DNA of 62,253 bases from Actinomycetota bacterium (GTDB taxonomy: Bacteria > Actinomycetota > Thermoleophilia > Gaiellales > Gaiellaceae): the NCBI GenBank assembly GCA_020029615.1, contig JAIBJO010000003.1, positions 1 through 62,253 of the forward strand, written 5' to 3'. The position numbers were made by a program, and so were the translations under genes. Numbering within the stretch: the first letter of the stretch is position 1; each line of letters starts with the position of its first letter. Below the pieces are notes generated by a model. It ran no database searches. It worked only from the letters and a program-made list of their open reading frames with translations, and was not told the DNA's origin. Positions 43,085 through 54,708 of this stretch are shown here, one piece after another.

Positions 43085-44482
43085 ATGGAATTCGACGTAG
43101 CGGTCATCGGCGGCGGGTCCGCCGGGTACACCGCGGCCATCCGTGCCGCGCAGCTCGGTGCCCGTGTTGCATGCGTCGAGAAGGAGCCCGAGCTCGGAGG
43201 AACCTGCCTGAGGGTCGGGTGCATCCCGACGAAGGCGTGGGTCTCGACTGCGCACGCACTTCATGCGGCCCGCGAGGTCGATCCCAAGCTCGGGGTCGTC
43301 ACCGGAGAGCCTACGCTCGACTTCGCTCAGGCGAACTTGTGGAAGGCGGCCGTCGTGAAGCAGATGACGGGAGGCGTCGCTTCGCTCTTCAAGGCCAACG
43401 GCGTCACCTGGTTCCAGGGCGCTGGAAGGTTCGAGGATGCTCGCTCGATCACCTTCGACAAGGGCGAGCTCGGGCTCAGCTTCTCGAGCGCGATCGTCGC
43501 GACGGGGTCGTATCCGATGCGTCCCCCGATTCCCGGGCTCGACTCACCTCGCTGCGTCGACTCGACGGGGCTGCTCGCGCTGACCGAGGTCCCGCGGCGG
43601 CTCGTCGTCCTCGGGGGCGGCATCATCGGATGCGAGTTCGCTTCGATCTTCGAGCGATTTGGAACCGAGGTCACGATCGTCGAGATGCTCGACACACTGA
43701 TTCCCCAGGAGGACGCGGACGCCACGAGTGAGCTCCGGAAGTCGTTCGCCAGGCGCGGGATCGTCGTTCACCTCGGCAAGCAGTGCACCAAGGTTGAGGA
43801 CTCGGGCGCCGCCCTCGTCGTCCACTTCGGCGAGGGCGAGACAACGGAGTGCGACCTCATGCTCGTCTCGGTCGGCCGTGCGCCGCTCGTCGAGGGCGTC
43901 GGCCTCGAGGCCGTCGGTGTCACGTTCGACCTGCGCGCGGGGATCGCGACCGACGCACACAGGCGCACGTCCGTCCCGAACATCTACGCGGCCGGCGACG
44001 TCGCCGGGTACTGGCAGCTCGCCCACACCGCGTTTCGCGAAGGCGAGATAGCCGCGGAGAACGCAACCGGGCACGAGGCGCCCATGCCTGACACCGCCGT
44101 GCCGCGACCCATCTACACGGATCCCGAGATAGCGGGCGTCGGGCTCACGGAGGCCGAGGCACGAGAGCGATACGGCGACGAGAACGTCTCGGTCGGCAGG
44201 TTCCCGTGGGTTGCGAACGCGCGGGCGGTCATGACCGGCGAGGCCGGCGGCTGGGTGAAGTCGATTCATGAGACGACGTACGGCGAGCTCCTCGGGGTCG
44301 TGATCGTCGGGCCGCATGCGACGGACCTGATCGGCGCCGCGGTCATCGCGCTCGACGCCGAGGCGACGGTGGAGACGGTCGCCGACGGCATAGCTCCTCA
44401 TCCGACCCTCGCGGAGGGTCTCAAGGAAGCTGGTCTGGTGGCGCTCGGTCGGCCCATCCACCTGCCACCGCGGCGGAAGTAG
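43085..44482 (+). CDS. lpdA: Dihydrolipoyl dehydrogenase (E3)
   Basis: 465 residues. FAD fingerprint VIGGGSAGYTAAIRAAQLGA, redox-active disulfide C41/C46 in GGTCLRVGCIPTK, second nucleotide fingerprint VVLGGGIIGCEFAS and the C-terminal active-site HPTLAEGLKE. Reoxidises dihydrolipoate on E2 using NAD. It completes the complex encoded just upstream, with its own promoter candidate, so it may also serve other complexes. Confidence 0.94.
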   Translation: MEFDVAVIGGGSAGYTAAIRAAQLGARVACVEKEPELGGTCLRVGCIPTKAWVSTAHALHAAREVDPKLGVVTGEPTLDFAQANLWKAAVVKQMTGGVASLFKANGVTWFQGAGRFEDARSITFDKGELGLSFSSAIVATGSYPMRPPIPGLDSPRCVDSTGLLALTEVPRRLVVLGGGIIGCEFASIFERFGTEVTIVEMLDTLIPQEDADATSELRKSFARRGIVVHLGKQCTKVEDSGAALVVHFGEGETTECDLMLVSVGRAPLVEGVGLEAVGVTFDLRAGIATDAHRRTSVPNIYAAGDVAGYWQLAHTAFREGEIAAENATGHEAPMPDTAVPRPIYTDPEIAGVGLTEAEARERYGDENVSVGRFPWVANARAVMTGEAGGWVKSIHETTYGELLGVVIVGPHATDLIGAAVIALDAEATVETVADGIAPHPTLAEGLKEAGLVALGRPIHLPPRRK

Positions 44483-44508
44483 TCCCTGCCGAGTTGCTCG
44501 CTCTTCGA

Positions 44509-44514
44509 TAGCCT
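44509..44514 (+). promoter_or_regulatory. Candidate -10 box of the small membrane protein gene
   Basis: TAGCCT ending 6 nt before GTG 44521, with no ribosome site. Confidence 0.45.
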
Positions 44515-44520
44515 CAGATC

Positions 44521-44817
44521 GTGAGCATCTTCACCAAAAGAAACGCCGTCGTCGGCTACCTCACGCTGAAGGCGCTGGATCGCCACCGTCGCAGGCGGAG
44601 AGCGCTCAGGGTCGGCCTGTACGTCGGGCTCGGGATCGTCTCGGTCGGCATCCTCGCGGGGCTCGCGGCCGTCGCCATGCGCCGTCGCGGGGCCAACGGA
44701 GAAGAGGAGGCGTCGGACGAGACGGCCACACCGGACGAGGACGAGACCGACGAGGACGCGAGCGAGATCGTCGGCGAGTACGTGACCGCTCCGCCGGAGC
44801 CGATCGCCGCGACGTGA
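44521..44817 (+). CDS. Small single-span membrane protein
   Basis: 98 residues: basic N-terminus (KALDRHRRRRRALR), one transmembrane helix (VGLYVGLGIVSVGILAGLAAVAM), then a strongly acidic tail rich in Glu and Asp. No known family. Its TGA overlaps the GTG of hisC (GTGA), so the two are translationally linked. GTG start supported by the leaderless-type box. Confidence 0.65.
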   Translation: MSIFTKRNAVVGYLTLKALDRHRRRRRALRVGLYVGLGIVSVGILAGLAAVAMRRRGANGEEEASDETATPDEDETDEDASEIVGEYVTAPPEPIAAT

Positions 44818-45950
44818 GCCTGCCGTCGGCCGACGGCGATCGGTCGTCGATTCGCCCGACTCTTGCCGGTCTCGTCCCCTACGAGCCCGGTAAGCCGGTC
44901 GAAGAGGTCCAGCGCGAGCTCGGGCTCGACCGAGTCGTCAAGCTCGCGTCCAACGAGGGGCCGTACGGTCCGTTTCCCGCTGCGCGGGAGGCGATCGCGC
45001 ACGCGTCGCCCGAGCTCAATCGGTATCCGGACGGAGGGGCGTGGCGGCTCAGGAACGCTCTCGCGACACGGCACGGCGTCGGCTTCGAGAACGTGACCGT
45101 GTGCGCGGGCGCCGACGCAGTCATCGGGTTCGTCTGCATGGCGACGCTCGATCCCGGTGACGAGGTCGTCACCGGGTGGCCGTCGTTCCCGAGCTACGTG
45201 CTCGACCCGCTCAAGCTCGGGGCCGTCCCGGTGCGTGTTTCGTTGCGAGACGACAGGTTCGATCTCGAGGGTCTCCTGTCGGCCGTCACGCCGCGCACCA
45301 AGCTCGTCTTCGTTGCCGCACCGAACAACCCCACGGGCACGACGACCAACCGCGCGGAGCTCGAGGCGTACTTCGACGACGTACCGCCGCACGTCCTGAC
45401 GATCCTCGACCAGGCGTACTTCGAGTACGTCCAGGACGAGGATTACCCCGACGCGATCGAGGAGTTCGCGAAGGAGGGCCGCAACGTCCTGGTGCTGCGG
45501 ACGTTCTCGAAGATCTTCGGACTGGCCGGCCTGCGTGTCGGCTACGGCATCGGGCCCGCGGACGTCGTCACCGCGATCGGGAAGGTCCGTCGTGCGTTCG
45601 ACGTCGGCTCGTCTGGGCAGGAGGCTGCGCTCGCGAGCCTCGGCGAGCCCGACGAGATAGCCCGCCGCCGGTCTGCGAACCGGGAGGCGATGGCGAGCCT
45701 TCAACGTGTCCTGCGCGGTCATGGGCTCGAACCGGCCGGGCCGGCGGTCGCGAACTTCCTGTTCGTGCGGGTGGGCGACGCCCAGGCTGTCGCCGAGGCG
45801 CTCGTGCACCAGGGGGTGATCGTCCGTGCCATGGGCCCGTTCGGCGCCCCCGACGCGCTCAGGATCACCGTTGGGACCCCGGACGAGATCGCCTTCCTCG
45901 ATCGAGCGCTTTCGGCCGTCGGCAACCTCGATGCCGCCGTGCGACACTGA
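44814..45950 (+). CDS. hisC: Histidinol-phosphate aminotransferase-like class I/II aminotransferase
   Basis: 378 residues. PLP lysine in TFSKIFGLAGLRVGYG, N-terminal LASNEGPYGPFP and Asn/Asp core typical of HisC. In histidine biosynthesis it converts imidazole-acetol phosphate to histidinol phosphate; HisC-like enzymes also handle tyrosine/phenylalanine. No other his gene is in the window, so the symbol is a family-level call. GTG start overlapping the previous stop. Confidence 0.85.
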   Translation: MSLPSADGDRSSIRPTLAGLVPYEPGKPVEEVQRELGLDRVVKLASNEGPYGPFPAAREAIAHASPELNRYPDGGAWRLRNALATRHGVGFENVTVCAGADAVIGFVCMATLDPGDEVVTGWPSFPSYVLDPLKLGAVPVRVSLRDDRFDLEGLLSAVTPRTKLVFVAAPNNPTGTTTNRAELEAYFDDVPPHVLTILDQAYFEYVQDEDYPDAIEEFAKEGRNVLVLRTFSKIFGLAGLRVGYGIGPADVVTAIGKVRRAFDVGSSGQEAALASLGEPDEIARRRSANREAMASLQRVLRGHGLEPAGPAVANFLFVRVGDAQAVAEALVHQGVIVRAMGPFGAPDALRITVGTPDEIAFLDRALSAVGNLDAAVRH

Positions 45951-46010
45951 CCTTCGTTAAGGCTCGGGAGCGCTGGTGGGAACCCTCGCGGGAAGCGCGA
46001 AGCACCTCCT

Positions 46011-46023
46011 ATAGCTGAGCTAT
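46011..46023. promoter_or_regulatory. 13-bp perfect palindrome before the LCP gene
   Basis: ATAGCTGAGCTAT (6-bp arms around a central G). Its right end is shared with the TATCCT box (46021-46026) of the LCP gene, so a dimeric repressor bound here would block transcription. Operator status is inference. Confidence 0.35.
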
Positions 46024-46026
46024 CCT
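46021..46026 (+). promoter_or_regulatory. Candidate -10 box of the LCP gene
   Basis: TATCCT, 16 nt before GTG 46043 and 37 nt before ATG 46064. Overlaps the palindrome. Confidence 0.4.
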
Positions 46027-46042
46027 CCCGCGACGGGCGCCC

Positions 46043-48001
46043 GTGGAGGCGCTCGTCCCCTGTATGCGAACCACCCTGAAGAGAGGCCTGGGGCGCGGGG
46101 CCGCGCCGAACGGAGACGGGACCCCCGTGCTTCCGCCTGGCGTGCTGTCGGCCGTCAGCTTCTACGCGCAACCCCCGAGCGCGCCGCGCTCGCGCGCATC
46201 GCTCGTCGGCCGCATCGCGATGTGGTTCGGTGTCGCCTCGCTGGTGCTCGTGAGCGGCGCCGCAGGCGGCGCATACCTGTACTTCCACCAGTCGGTGGCG
46301 GCGGTTGCGGCCAACACTCCGGAGGTGAAGAGGGCGGCGAGGCAGCTCTCGGTCGCGCTTCCCGGGCAGCCCGCGGTCGCGCTCGTGATCGGGTACGACC
46401 ACCGCAAGGAGGACGGCAAGAACACCAGCGGACGCTCCGACACCCTCATGCTTGCTCGCGCCGATCCGGCGAGTGACTCGATCTCGCTGCTCTCGTTCCC
46501 GCGAGACATGCGGGTCGAGATCCGCTGCCCTGGGCAGACGCCATTTTCCGACAAGATCAACGCGGCCTACTCGCACTGCGGCCCCCAGGGATCCTTGAAC
46601 ACGGTGAAAGCGCTCACCGGCATCCCGATCAACTACCTGATCACCGTCAACTTTCGTGGCTTCCGCCAGATCGTCGACCGGCTCGGCGGCGCCTGGATCG
46701 ACGTCGATCGCCGGTACTTCAACGACCGCGGCGGTCCGTTCGGGTACGCGACGATCAACCTCCGACCGGGCTACCAGAAGCTCACCGGAAGGCGAGCGCT
46801 CGACTACGTGCGGTATCGCCATACGGACTCCGACCTTTACCGGGTAGCGCGCCAGCAACAGTTCGTGAAGGCGTTCAAGGGCCAGGTGCAGGAGAGCTTC
46901 GCGCCCATCGCCCTGCCGAAGGTCGTCAACGCCGTCACGAACAATGTCGAGGTCGCCCAGGGTGGTGGTTCGAGCGTGGACGGTCGCACGGTGCTGTCGT
47001 ATGCCCTGTTCGCCTACGGGCTGCCTAGAGGGCGCGTCTTCCAGACGCGGATCGAGGGCCTCGAGGGATTCGCCGACCTGACGACGGACTCGGCGAACAT
47101 CGCCCGCGCCGTGCAGACGTTCACGCACCCGGACGTCGAGTCCTCGGAGAAGGCAACCGCCGCTGCGCTCGGGGAGAAGCGCACTACGCGCACGCTCACG
47201 CCCGGCGAGACGACCATCACGGTCCTCAACGGGAACGGGGTCGCCGGCTCCGCGTCGACGGCGGGATTCCAGCTCGGTGAGCGCGGATACCAGACCCTCA
47301 CCCCGCCGAACGGCCTCCCCGCGAACGCTCCACGATTCGACTACTTCCGCACCCAGGTTTACTTCGACCCGGATCGGCGAGGAGCGCGCGAGGCAGCGCA
47401 GAAGGTCGCAAACCTCTTCGCGTCCGCCGAGGTCGAGGCGCTTCCGAGGGAGATCGCACCGCTCGCCGGCGGGGCGTTGCTGACCGTCGTCGTCGGGCAG
47501 ACGTTCCACGGCAGCCTGGCGTCGGCGCCGATCGACCGAACGCCGAAGCGCGAGCGACCGAACGTGTCATTCGGCCCCAACGCCGCGCGGGACCTCCTTC
47601 GGGAGCGTCGGTCGCGCGTTCCTTTCCCTCTGATGGTTCCGACCGTGATCGAGCGGAGCTCGTGGACGGACTCGACGATGCCCGTTCGGATGTACTGGAT
47701 CGACCCCGGCAAGCAGCACAAAGCCGTGCGGCTCGTCTATCGGATGGGCTCGAACGAGTACTGGGGCGTCCAGATGACCGACTGGGACGATGCGCCCGTG
47801 CTCGCGGACAAGAGCCTCACGCGTCGCATCAAGGGCCGCATCTACGACCTCTACTACGACGGCCCGAAGCTGCACATGGTCGTCCTTCGAACCCGGAACG
47901 GCCGCTACTGGGTTGTCAACACGCTCCTCGACCGCATGTCGAACGAGACGATGCTCGCGATCGCCAAGGGCCTCAAGCCACTCGCGGGAGGAGCGAAGTA
48001 G
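46043..48001 (+). CDS. LytR-CpsA-Psr (LCP) protein with LytR_C domain and extra C-terminal domain
   Basis: 652 residues. An N-terminal transmembrane helix (about 55-80) precedes the LCP domain with typical SDTLMLARADP, LLSFPRDMRV and RYRHTDSDLYRVARQQQFV arginines; LCP enzymes ligate teichoic acid/arabinogalactan-type polymers to peptidoglycan outside the membrane. A LytR_C domain (TITVLNGNGVAGSAS, about 393-475) and a further 110-residue C-terminal domain (about 533-640) follow, which I do not recognise. Start could also be ATG 46064. The downstream ugd, nucleotidyltransferase and cupin suggest a wall polysaccharide role. Confidence 0.88.
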   Translation: MEALVPCMRTTLKRGLGRGAAPNGDGTPVLPPGVLSAVSFYAQPPSAPRSRASLVGRIAMWFGVASLVLVSGAAGGAYLYFHQSVAAVAANTPEVKRAARQLSVALPGQPAVALVIGYDHRKEDGKNTSGRSDTLMLARADPASDSISLLSFPRDMRVEIRCPGQTPFSDKINAAYSHCGPQGSLNTVKALTGIPINYLITVNFRGFRQIVDRLGGAWIDVDRRYFNDRGGPFGYATINLRPGYQKLTGRRALDYVRYRHTDSDLYRVARQQQFVKAFKGQVQESFAPIALPKVVNAVTNNVEVAQGGGSSVDGRTVLSYALFAYGLPRGRVFQTRIEGLEGFADLTTDSANIARAVQTFTHPDVESSEKATAAALGEKRTTRTLTPGETTITVLNGNGVAGSASTAGFQLGERGYQTLTPPNGLPANAPRFDYFRTQVYFDPDRRGAREAAQKVANLFASAEVEALPREIAPLAGGALLTVVVGQTFHGSLASAPIDRTPKRERPNVSFGPNAARDLLRERRSRVPFPLMVPTVIERSSWTDSTMPVRMYWIDPGKQHKAVRLVYRMGSNEYWGVQMTDWDDAPVLADKSLTRRIKGRIYDLYYDGPKLHMVVLRTRNGRYWVVNTLLDRMSNETMLAIAKGLKPLAGGAK

Positions 48002-48005
48002 CGTC

Positions 48006-49283
48006 GTGCGCATCGCCGTCTTCGGCGCCGGCTACGTCGGCCTCGTCACTGGAGCATGTCTCGCCGACCTCGGCCATGACGTCGCGGTTCGCGATGTCGT
48101 GACCGAGAAGATCGATGCGCTCCGGCAGGGCGAGGTGCCGATCCACGAGGAGGGGCTCCACGAGCTGATCGAGCGCAACCGCGATCGGCTGACGTTCACG
48201 ACCGAGGTCGACGAGGCCGTGAGAGGCGCCGAGGTCGTCTACGTCGCGGTGGGCACTCCGCCGACCTACTCCGGCGATGCGGATCTCTCGGCGGTCTGGA
48301 CAGTCGTCGACGAACTGCCGCACGTCGACCACCGGATCGTGATCGCGATGAAGAGCACGGTGCCTGTCGGCACCGGGCGAACCGTGCGACACCGGCTCGA
48401 CGATCGCGGCCTGGCGAACGTCGGCTACGTCTCCAACCCGGAGTTCACGGCCGAGGGAACGGCAGTCCACGACTTCATGCATCCGGACCGCATTGTCATC
48501 GGCGCGTTCGACGAGGCGGACGGAGACGTCGTCGGGCGACTCCACGACGGCATCGAGGCACCCGTCGTCCGTTGCGACGTGTCGTCCGCAGAGATGATCA
48601 AGCTCGCCGCGAACGCGGCACTCGTCACGCGGATCTCGTTCATCAACGAGATCGCGAACGTATGCGAGGCCACTGGCGCCGACGTCGTCACCGTTGCCGA
48701 GGGCATCGGCCTCGACCGCCGAATCGGACCGGCTTTCCTTCGCGCGGGAATCGGATACGGCGGGTCCTGCTTCCCGAAGGACTCGCTCGCGCTCAAGCAG
48801 CTCGCGGCCAACTCCGGGTACAGCTTTCAGCTCCTGAACGCCGTGATCGAGGTCAACGAGCTTCAGAAGCGCCGGGTCATCGGCAAGCTCGAACGGCGGC
48901 TCGGGCCCCTGCGCGGCAAGCGGATCGCGCTCCTCGGACTCGCGTTCAAGCCTGGTACGGATGACATGCGCGAGGCGCCGAGCCTCGTTCTCGCGGGACG
49001 TCTCCTGTCGGAAGGAGCGGAGGTGCGGGCCTGGGATCCCGTCGCAGACGGCGCTCTTCTCCTTCACGGCGTCGAGGTCGCCGGGTCAGCGCTCGAAGCA
49101 CTAGACGGCGCCGATGCTGCCGTAGTCGTGACCGAGTGGCCCGAGGTTCGCGACCTCGACTGGGCGGAGGCGGGCTCCCGGATGCGACACCGGCTCGTCG
49201 TCGACGGCCGCAATCTGCTCGACGGTGCTCGGCTGCGAGCGCTCGGCTTTGCGTACGAGGGCATCGGGCGCCCAATCGAATGA
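48006..49283 (+). CDS. ugd: UDP-glucose 6-dehydrogenase
   Basis: 425 residues from GTG 48006 (5-nt gap after the LCP gene). Rossmann motif VFGAGYVGLVTGACLADLGHDV, catalytic Cys in GIGYGGSCFPKD, and GLAFKPGTDDMREAPS in the C-domain. Oxidises UDP-glucose to UDP-glucuronate for surface polysaccharide. The frame upstream is open but out of the family; GTG is chosen for its MRIAVFGAGY start. Overlaps the next ATG by 4 bp. Confidence 0.94.
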   Translation: MRIAVFGAGYVGLVTGACLADLGHDVAVRDVVTEKIDALRQGEVPIHEEGLHELIERNRDRLTFTTEVDEAVRGAEVVYVAVGTPPTYSGDADLSAVWTVVDELPHVDHRIVIAMKSTVPVGTGRTVRHRLDDRGLANVGYVSNPEFTAEGTAVHDFMHPDRIVIGAFDEADGDVVGRLHDGIEAPVVRCDVSSAEMIKLAANAALVTRISFINEIANVCEATGADVVTVAEGIGLDRRIGPAFLRAGIGYGGSCFPKDSLALKQLAANSGYSFQLLNAVIEVNELQKRRVIGKLERRLGPLRGKRIALLGLAFKPGTDDMREAPSLVLAGRLLSEGAEVRAWDPVADGALLLHGVEVAGSALEALDGADAAVVVTEWPEVRDLDWAEAGSRMRHRLVVDGRNLLDGARLRALGFAYEGIGRPIE

Positions 49284-50395
49284 GCCTGCCGGCCGTCATC
49301 CTCGTCGGCGGCCAGGGCACGCGGCTCCGGCCGCTTACCGATCGCACTCGGAAGGACATGTTGCCGCTCGTCGATCGGCCGTTGCTGTCGTACACGCTCG
49401 AGCACCTCGGTCGCTACGGCGTCGAGCACGCGGTCATCTCGTGCGGCTATCTCCCCGACCAGATCGAAGCTGCCTTCGGCCGCGGTCTCACCGGCCTCTC
49501 GCTCGACTACGCCGTCGAGAAGACGCCGCTCGGAACCGGGGGAGCGATCGGGTTCGCTGCGCGAAGCGTCGACGGGAGCTTCTTCGCGCTGAACGGCGAC
49601 TCGCTGCGCGAAGCCGACCTCGCGGAGCTCGTCGCCTTTCACCGTTCGACCGGCGCAAAGGCGACGATCCTGCTCACTCCGGTTGCCGACCCGAGCCGGT
49701 ACGGGCTCGTTCGCACCGCCGCGGACGGTCGGGTGGAGACGTTCCTCGAGAAGCCGCGCCCAGAGGAGATAGACACCGACCTGATCAACGCCGGGCTCTA
49801 CGTACTCGAGCCGGAGGTACTTGAGCTGATCCCTCCCGGCCGCCCGGTGTCGATCGAGCGCGAGGTGTTTCCGCGCCTCGCGTCCGAGGGATCCGTGTAC
49901 GGGATCGCGCTTCCCGGGTACTGGCTCGACGTCGGGACGCCCGAGTCGTACCTCCAGGCACACCGCGACGTCCTCGAACGACTCTTCCCGACCGAGGTCG
50001 GTAACGCGCTCGGAGCGGACTTCACGCTCGTCGACCCCGCCGCCTCGGTGGATCCGGGCGCACGCCTCGTACCGCCGGTCTACGTCGGCCCGGATGCCGT
50101 CGTCGAGACGGGCGCGCGGCTCGGGAGCCTCGCCGTGCTGGGGGCAGGCTCGCGGCTGGCCGCTGGCGGCGTCGTCGAGAACGCCGTCGTGGGCTCACGG
50201 GCCACGATAGGCGCGGGCTGCTCCGTTGTCGGATCGATCGTGGGAGACGACGCCGAGCTCGGGAGCGAGTGCGAGCTCCACAATCTCGCCGTCGTCGGGC
50301 CTGGCGCGTCACTGGGTGGTGGCAACGTTCTCGACCACGGCCTGCGCATCGGCGCAGGCGAGACGATTCCGGCGAAGGCGCTACGGTTCTCGTGA
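49280..50395 (+). CDS. Sugar-1-phosphate nucleotidyltransferase (mannose-1-P guanylyltransferase-like)
   Basis: 371 residues from ATG 49280. Nucleotide-binding signature VILVGGQGTRLRPLT and LNGDSL, and a C-terminal left-handed beta-helix of hexapeptide repeats (about 260-345). The family includes mannose-1-phosphate guanylyltransferase and glucose-1-phosphate thymidylyltransferase; mannose (GDP-mannose) is favoured by the adjacent mannose-6-phosphate-isomerase-like cupin. Supplies activated sugar for polysaccharide. Four-base overlaps at both ends. Confidence 0.87.
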   Translation: MSLPAVILVGGQGTRLRPLTDRTRKDMLPLVDRPLLSYTLEHLGRYGVEHAVISCGYLPDQIEAAFGRGLTGLSLDYAVEKTPLGTGGAIGFAARSVDGSFFALNGDSLREADLAELVAFHRSTGAKATILLTPVADPSRYGLVRTAADGRVETFLEKPRPEEIDTDLINAGLYVLEPEVLELIPPGRPVSIEREVFPRLASEGSVYGIALPGYWLDVGTPESYLQAHRDVLERLFPTEVGNALGADFTLVDPAASVDPGARLVPPVYVGPDAVVETGARLGSLAVLGAGSRLAAGGVVENAVVGSRATIGAGCSVVGSIVGDDAELGSECELHNLAVVGPGASLGGGNVLDHGLRIGAGETIPAKALRFS

Positions 50396-50784
50396 GCGAG
50401 CCCGCTCGCCGGCGCTATGGCGTGTCGCCGCGGAAGGTCGAGAAGCCCTGGGGCTGGGAGCTCGTCTGGGCCGAGGCCGACGACTACGTCGGCAAGCTGC
50501 TGTTCGTCCGCGCCGGGGAGTCGCTCAGCCTCCAGTACCACGAGGTCAAGGACGAGTCATGGCTCGTCCAGGAGGGGCGCGCGACGCTCGAGCTGGGCGA
50601 TGTCGGAGGCGAGCTCGAGGCGATCGAGATTGCGGGCGGCGACGCGTTCCGCTTCCGCCCGCGAACGGTTCATCGCATCACCGCCCTCGAGGACACGCTC
50701 GTGATGGAGGTCTCCACGCCCCACGTGACGGACGTCGTCCGGCTCGAGGATCGTTACGGCCGCGAGGGTACGTCCTCGCCGTGA
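50392..50784 (+). CDS. Cupin protein, mannose-6-phosphate isomerase C-terminal-like
   Basis: 130 residues from GTG 50392, overlapping the upstream TGA. A single beta-barrel cupin with VEKPWGWELVWAEADDYVGKLL, SLQYHEVKDESWLV and FRPRTVHRITA; the His and Glu residues fit metal ligands. It resembles the C-terminal domain of type II mannose-6-phosphate isomerase/mannose-1-P guanylyltransferase fusions, here as a separate gene. Role in GDP-mannose supply is inferred. Confidence 0.83.
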   Translation: MSEPARRRYGVSPRKVEKPWGWELVWAEADDYVGKLLFVRAGESLSLQYHEVKDESWLVQEGRATLELGDVGGELEAIEIAGGDAFRFRPRTVHRITALEDTLVMEVSTPHVTDVVRLEDRYGREGTSSP

Positions 50785-50880
50785 ACGGCATGGTGCGTCG
50801 CTGAGGCTACGCACCAGTCTCCAGGAGGGTGGGGTGCGTCAGTGCCTCGCCTCTGTCGCTCAACCTTGACACGACTCTGA

Positions 50881-50886
50881 TAGGGT
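50881..50886 (+). promoter_or_regulatory. Candidate -10 box of the MerR gene, TTGACA nearby
   Basis: TAGGGT ending 6 nt before ATG 50893. A perfect TTGACA lies at 50866-50871, too close (9 bp) to be a normal -35; it may be part of an operator or of a second promoter. Confidence 0.4.
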
Positions 50887-50892
50887 TGGCCG

Positions 50893-53528
<2,636 letters not shown>

Positions 53529-53532
<4 letters not shown>

Positions 53533-54629
53533 TCCGGGGCGTCGATCGCACGACGGCAGACGTCCTCGCGCGGTTCGGATTCGACGAAAGGCAGTTCGAG
53601 ATGCTCCGTGCTCGGGTCGCGGCCGGCGAGCTGTCGCCGGAGTCGAACCTCATCGGAGGATCGATCGAGGCTCCACGAACGGGTGACGTGATGCGGCTCC
53701 CTGCGCCGGACGACTCCGGATACGCGGACGTGCGCGCGGTCGGTCTCGAAGCACTCCGTCGCGGGGAGGTCGCGCAGGTGGTGCTCGCGGGCGGGATGGC
53801 AACACGCTTCGGCGGCGTCGTCAAGGCCGTGCTGACTGCGGTCGACGGGAAGAGCTTCCTCGAGGCGAAGCTCGAGCAGACCGTCGCGCTCGAGCGGGCG
53901 CTCGGCGTCTCGGTCCCCGTCGCGCTGATGACGAGCTTTGCCACCGACGAGGCGATCCGCGAGCACGTGTCCCGCCGAGAGCTCGGCGCCCCTCTCATCT
54001 TCCACCAGTTCGTCTCGCTCCGACTCGAGCCTTCGGGCGAGCTCTTCCACGGCGCGGACGGGCGGCCCTCGCTGTACGCCCCGGGGCACGGAGACCTATT
54101 CCATGCGCTTCAGCGCTCGGGAACCCTCGAGGAGCTGCGCGAGCGCGGCGTCCGTGCCGTGACGATCTCGAACGTCGACAACCTCGGCGCGCGCGTCGAT
54201 CCGGTCGTCGTCGGTGCACACCTCGTCGCACGCCGGCCACTGACGTGCGAGGTCGCACGAAAGGAGGGAGATCTGGGAGGGGCACCTGTTCGGGTCGACG
54301 GGCAGCTTCAGCTAATCGAAGGGCCTCGCTTCCCGGCGTCCTTCGACCAGGACCTCGCGCCGGTGTTCAACACGAACACGGCGCTCTTCGACATCGACGC
54401 TCTTGACCAGGACTACGACCTCACCTGGCTGTACGTGCGGAAGACCGTCGACGGTCGCGACGCCGTGCAGCTCGAGCGGCTCTACCACGAGGTCTCTGCC
54501 TTCGTCGAGACGACTTACCTCGAGGTGCCACGCCGCGGCCCCCGGGGACGTTTTCTCCCGATCAAGACACCGGCCGACCTCGATAGCGCAGAGAAGGATC
54601 TGCGTGAGGTCTTGTCGGCTCCGGTCTGA
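53529..54629 (+). CDS. UTP--sugar-1-phosphate uridylyltransferase (UDPGP family)
   Basis: 366 residues from GTG 53529, overlapping the mtnA stop. UDPGP signature VVLAGGMATRFGGVVKAVL, with APGHGDLFHAL and VSNVDNLGARVDP-like VTISNVDNL. Makes UDP-glucose or another UDP-sugar from UTP and sugar-1-P, feeding ugd upstream. It is also near to eukaryotic-type UDP-GlcNAc pyrophosphorylases; exact sugar is not decided. Confidence 0.87.
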
Positions 54630-54708
54630 CAGCGCGCCGCGCCGGAGGATCGCGGGCTCGCTCGTCGAATCCTCTGATCGCACTCAGGACAAGGAGAGGA
54701 GAAGCGCA

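Noticed and set aside
45951-46036. tRNA-like stretch on the minus strand (GATAGCTCAG D-arm-like text with matching CGGGAG/CTCCCG ends).
   Set aside because: No anticodon arm or TTCRANNC T-loop can be drawn; the AGCTCAGCT text belongs to a palindrome at the LCP promoter.
50380-50400. Start of the cupin within the previous gene.
   Set aside because: A longer frame exists, but GTG 50392 in a GTGA overlap matches the operon style and the family start.
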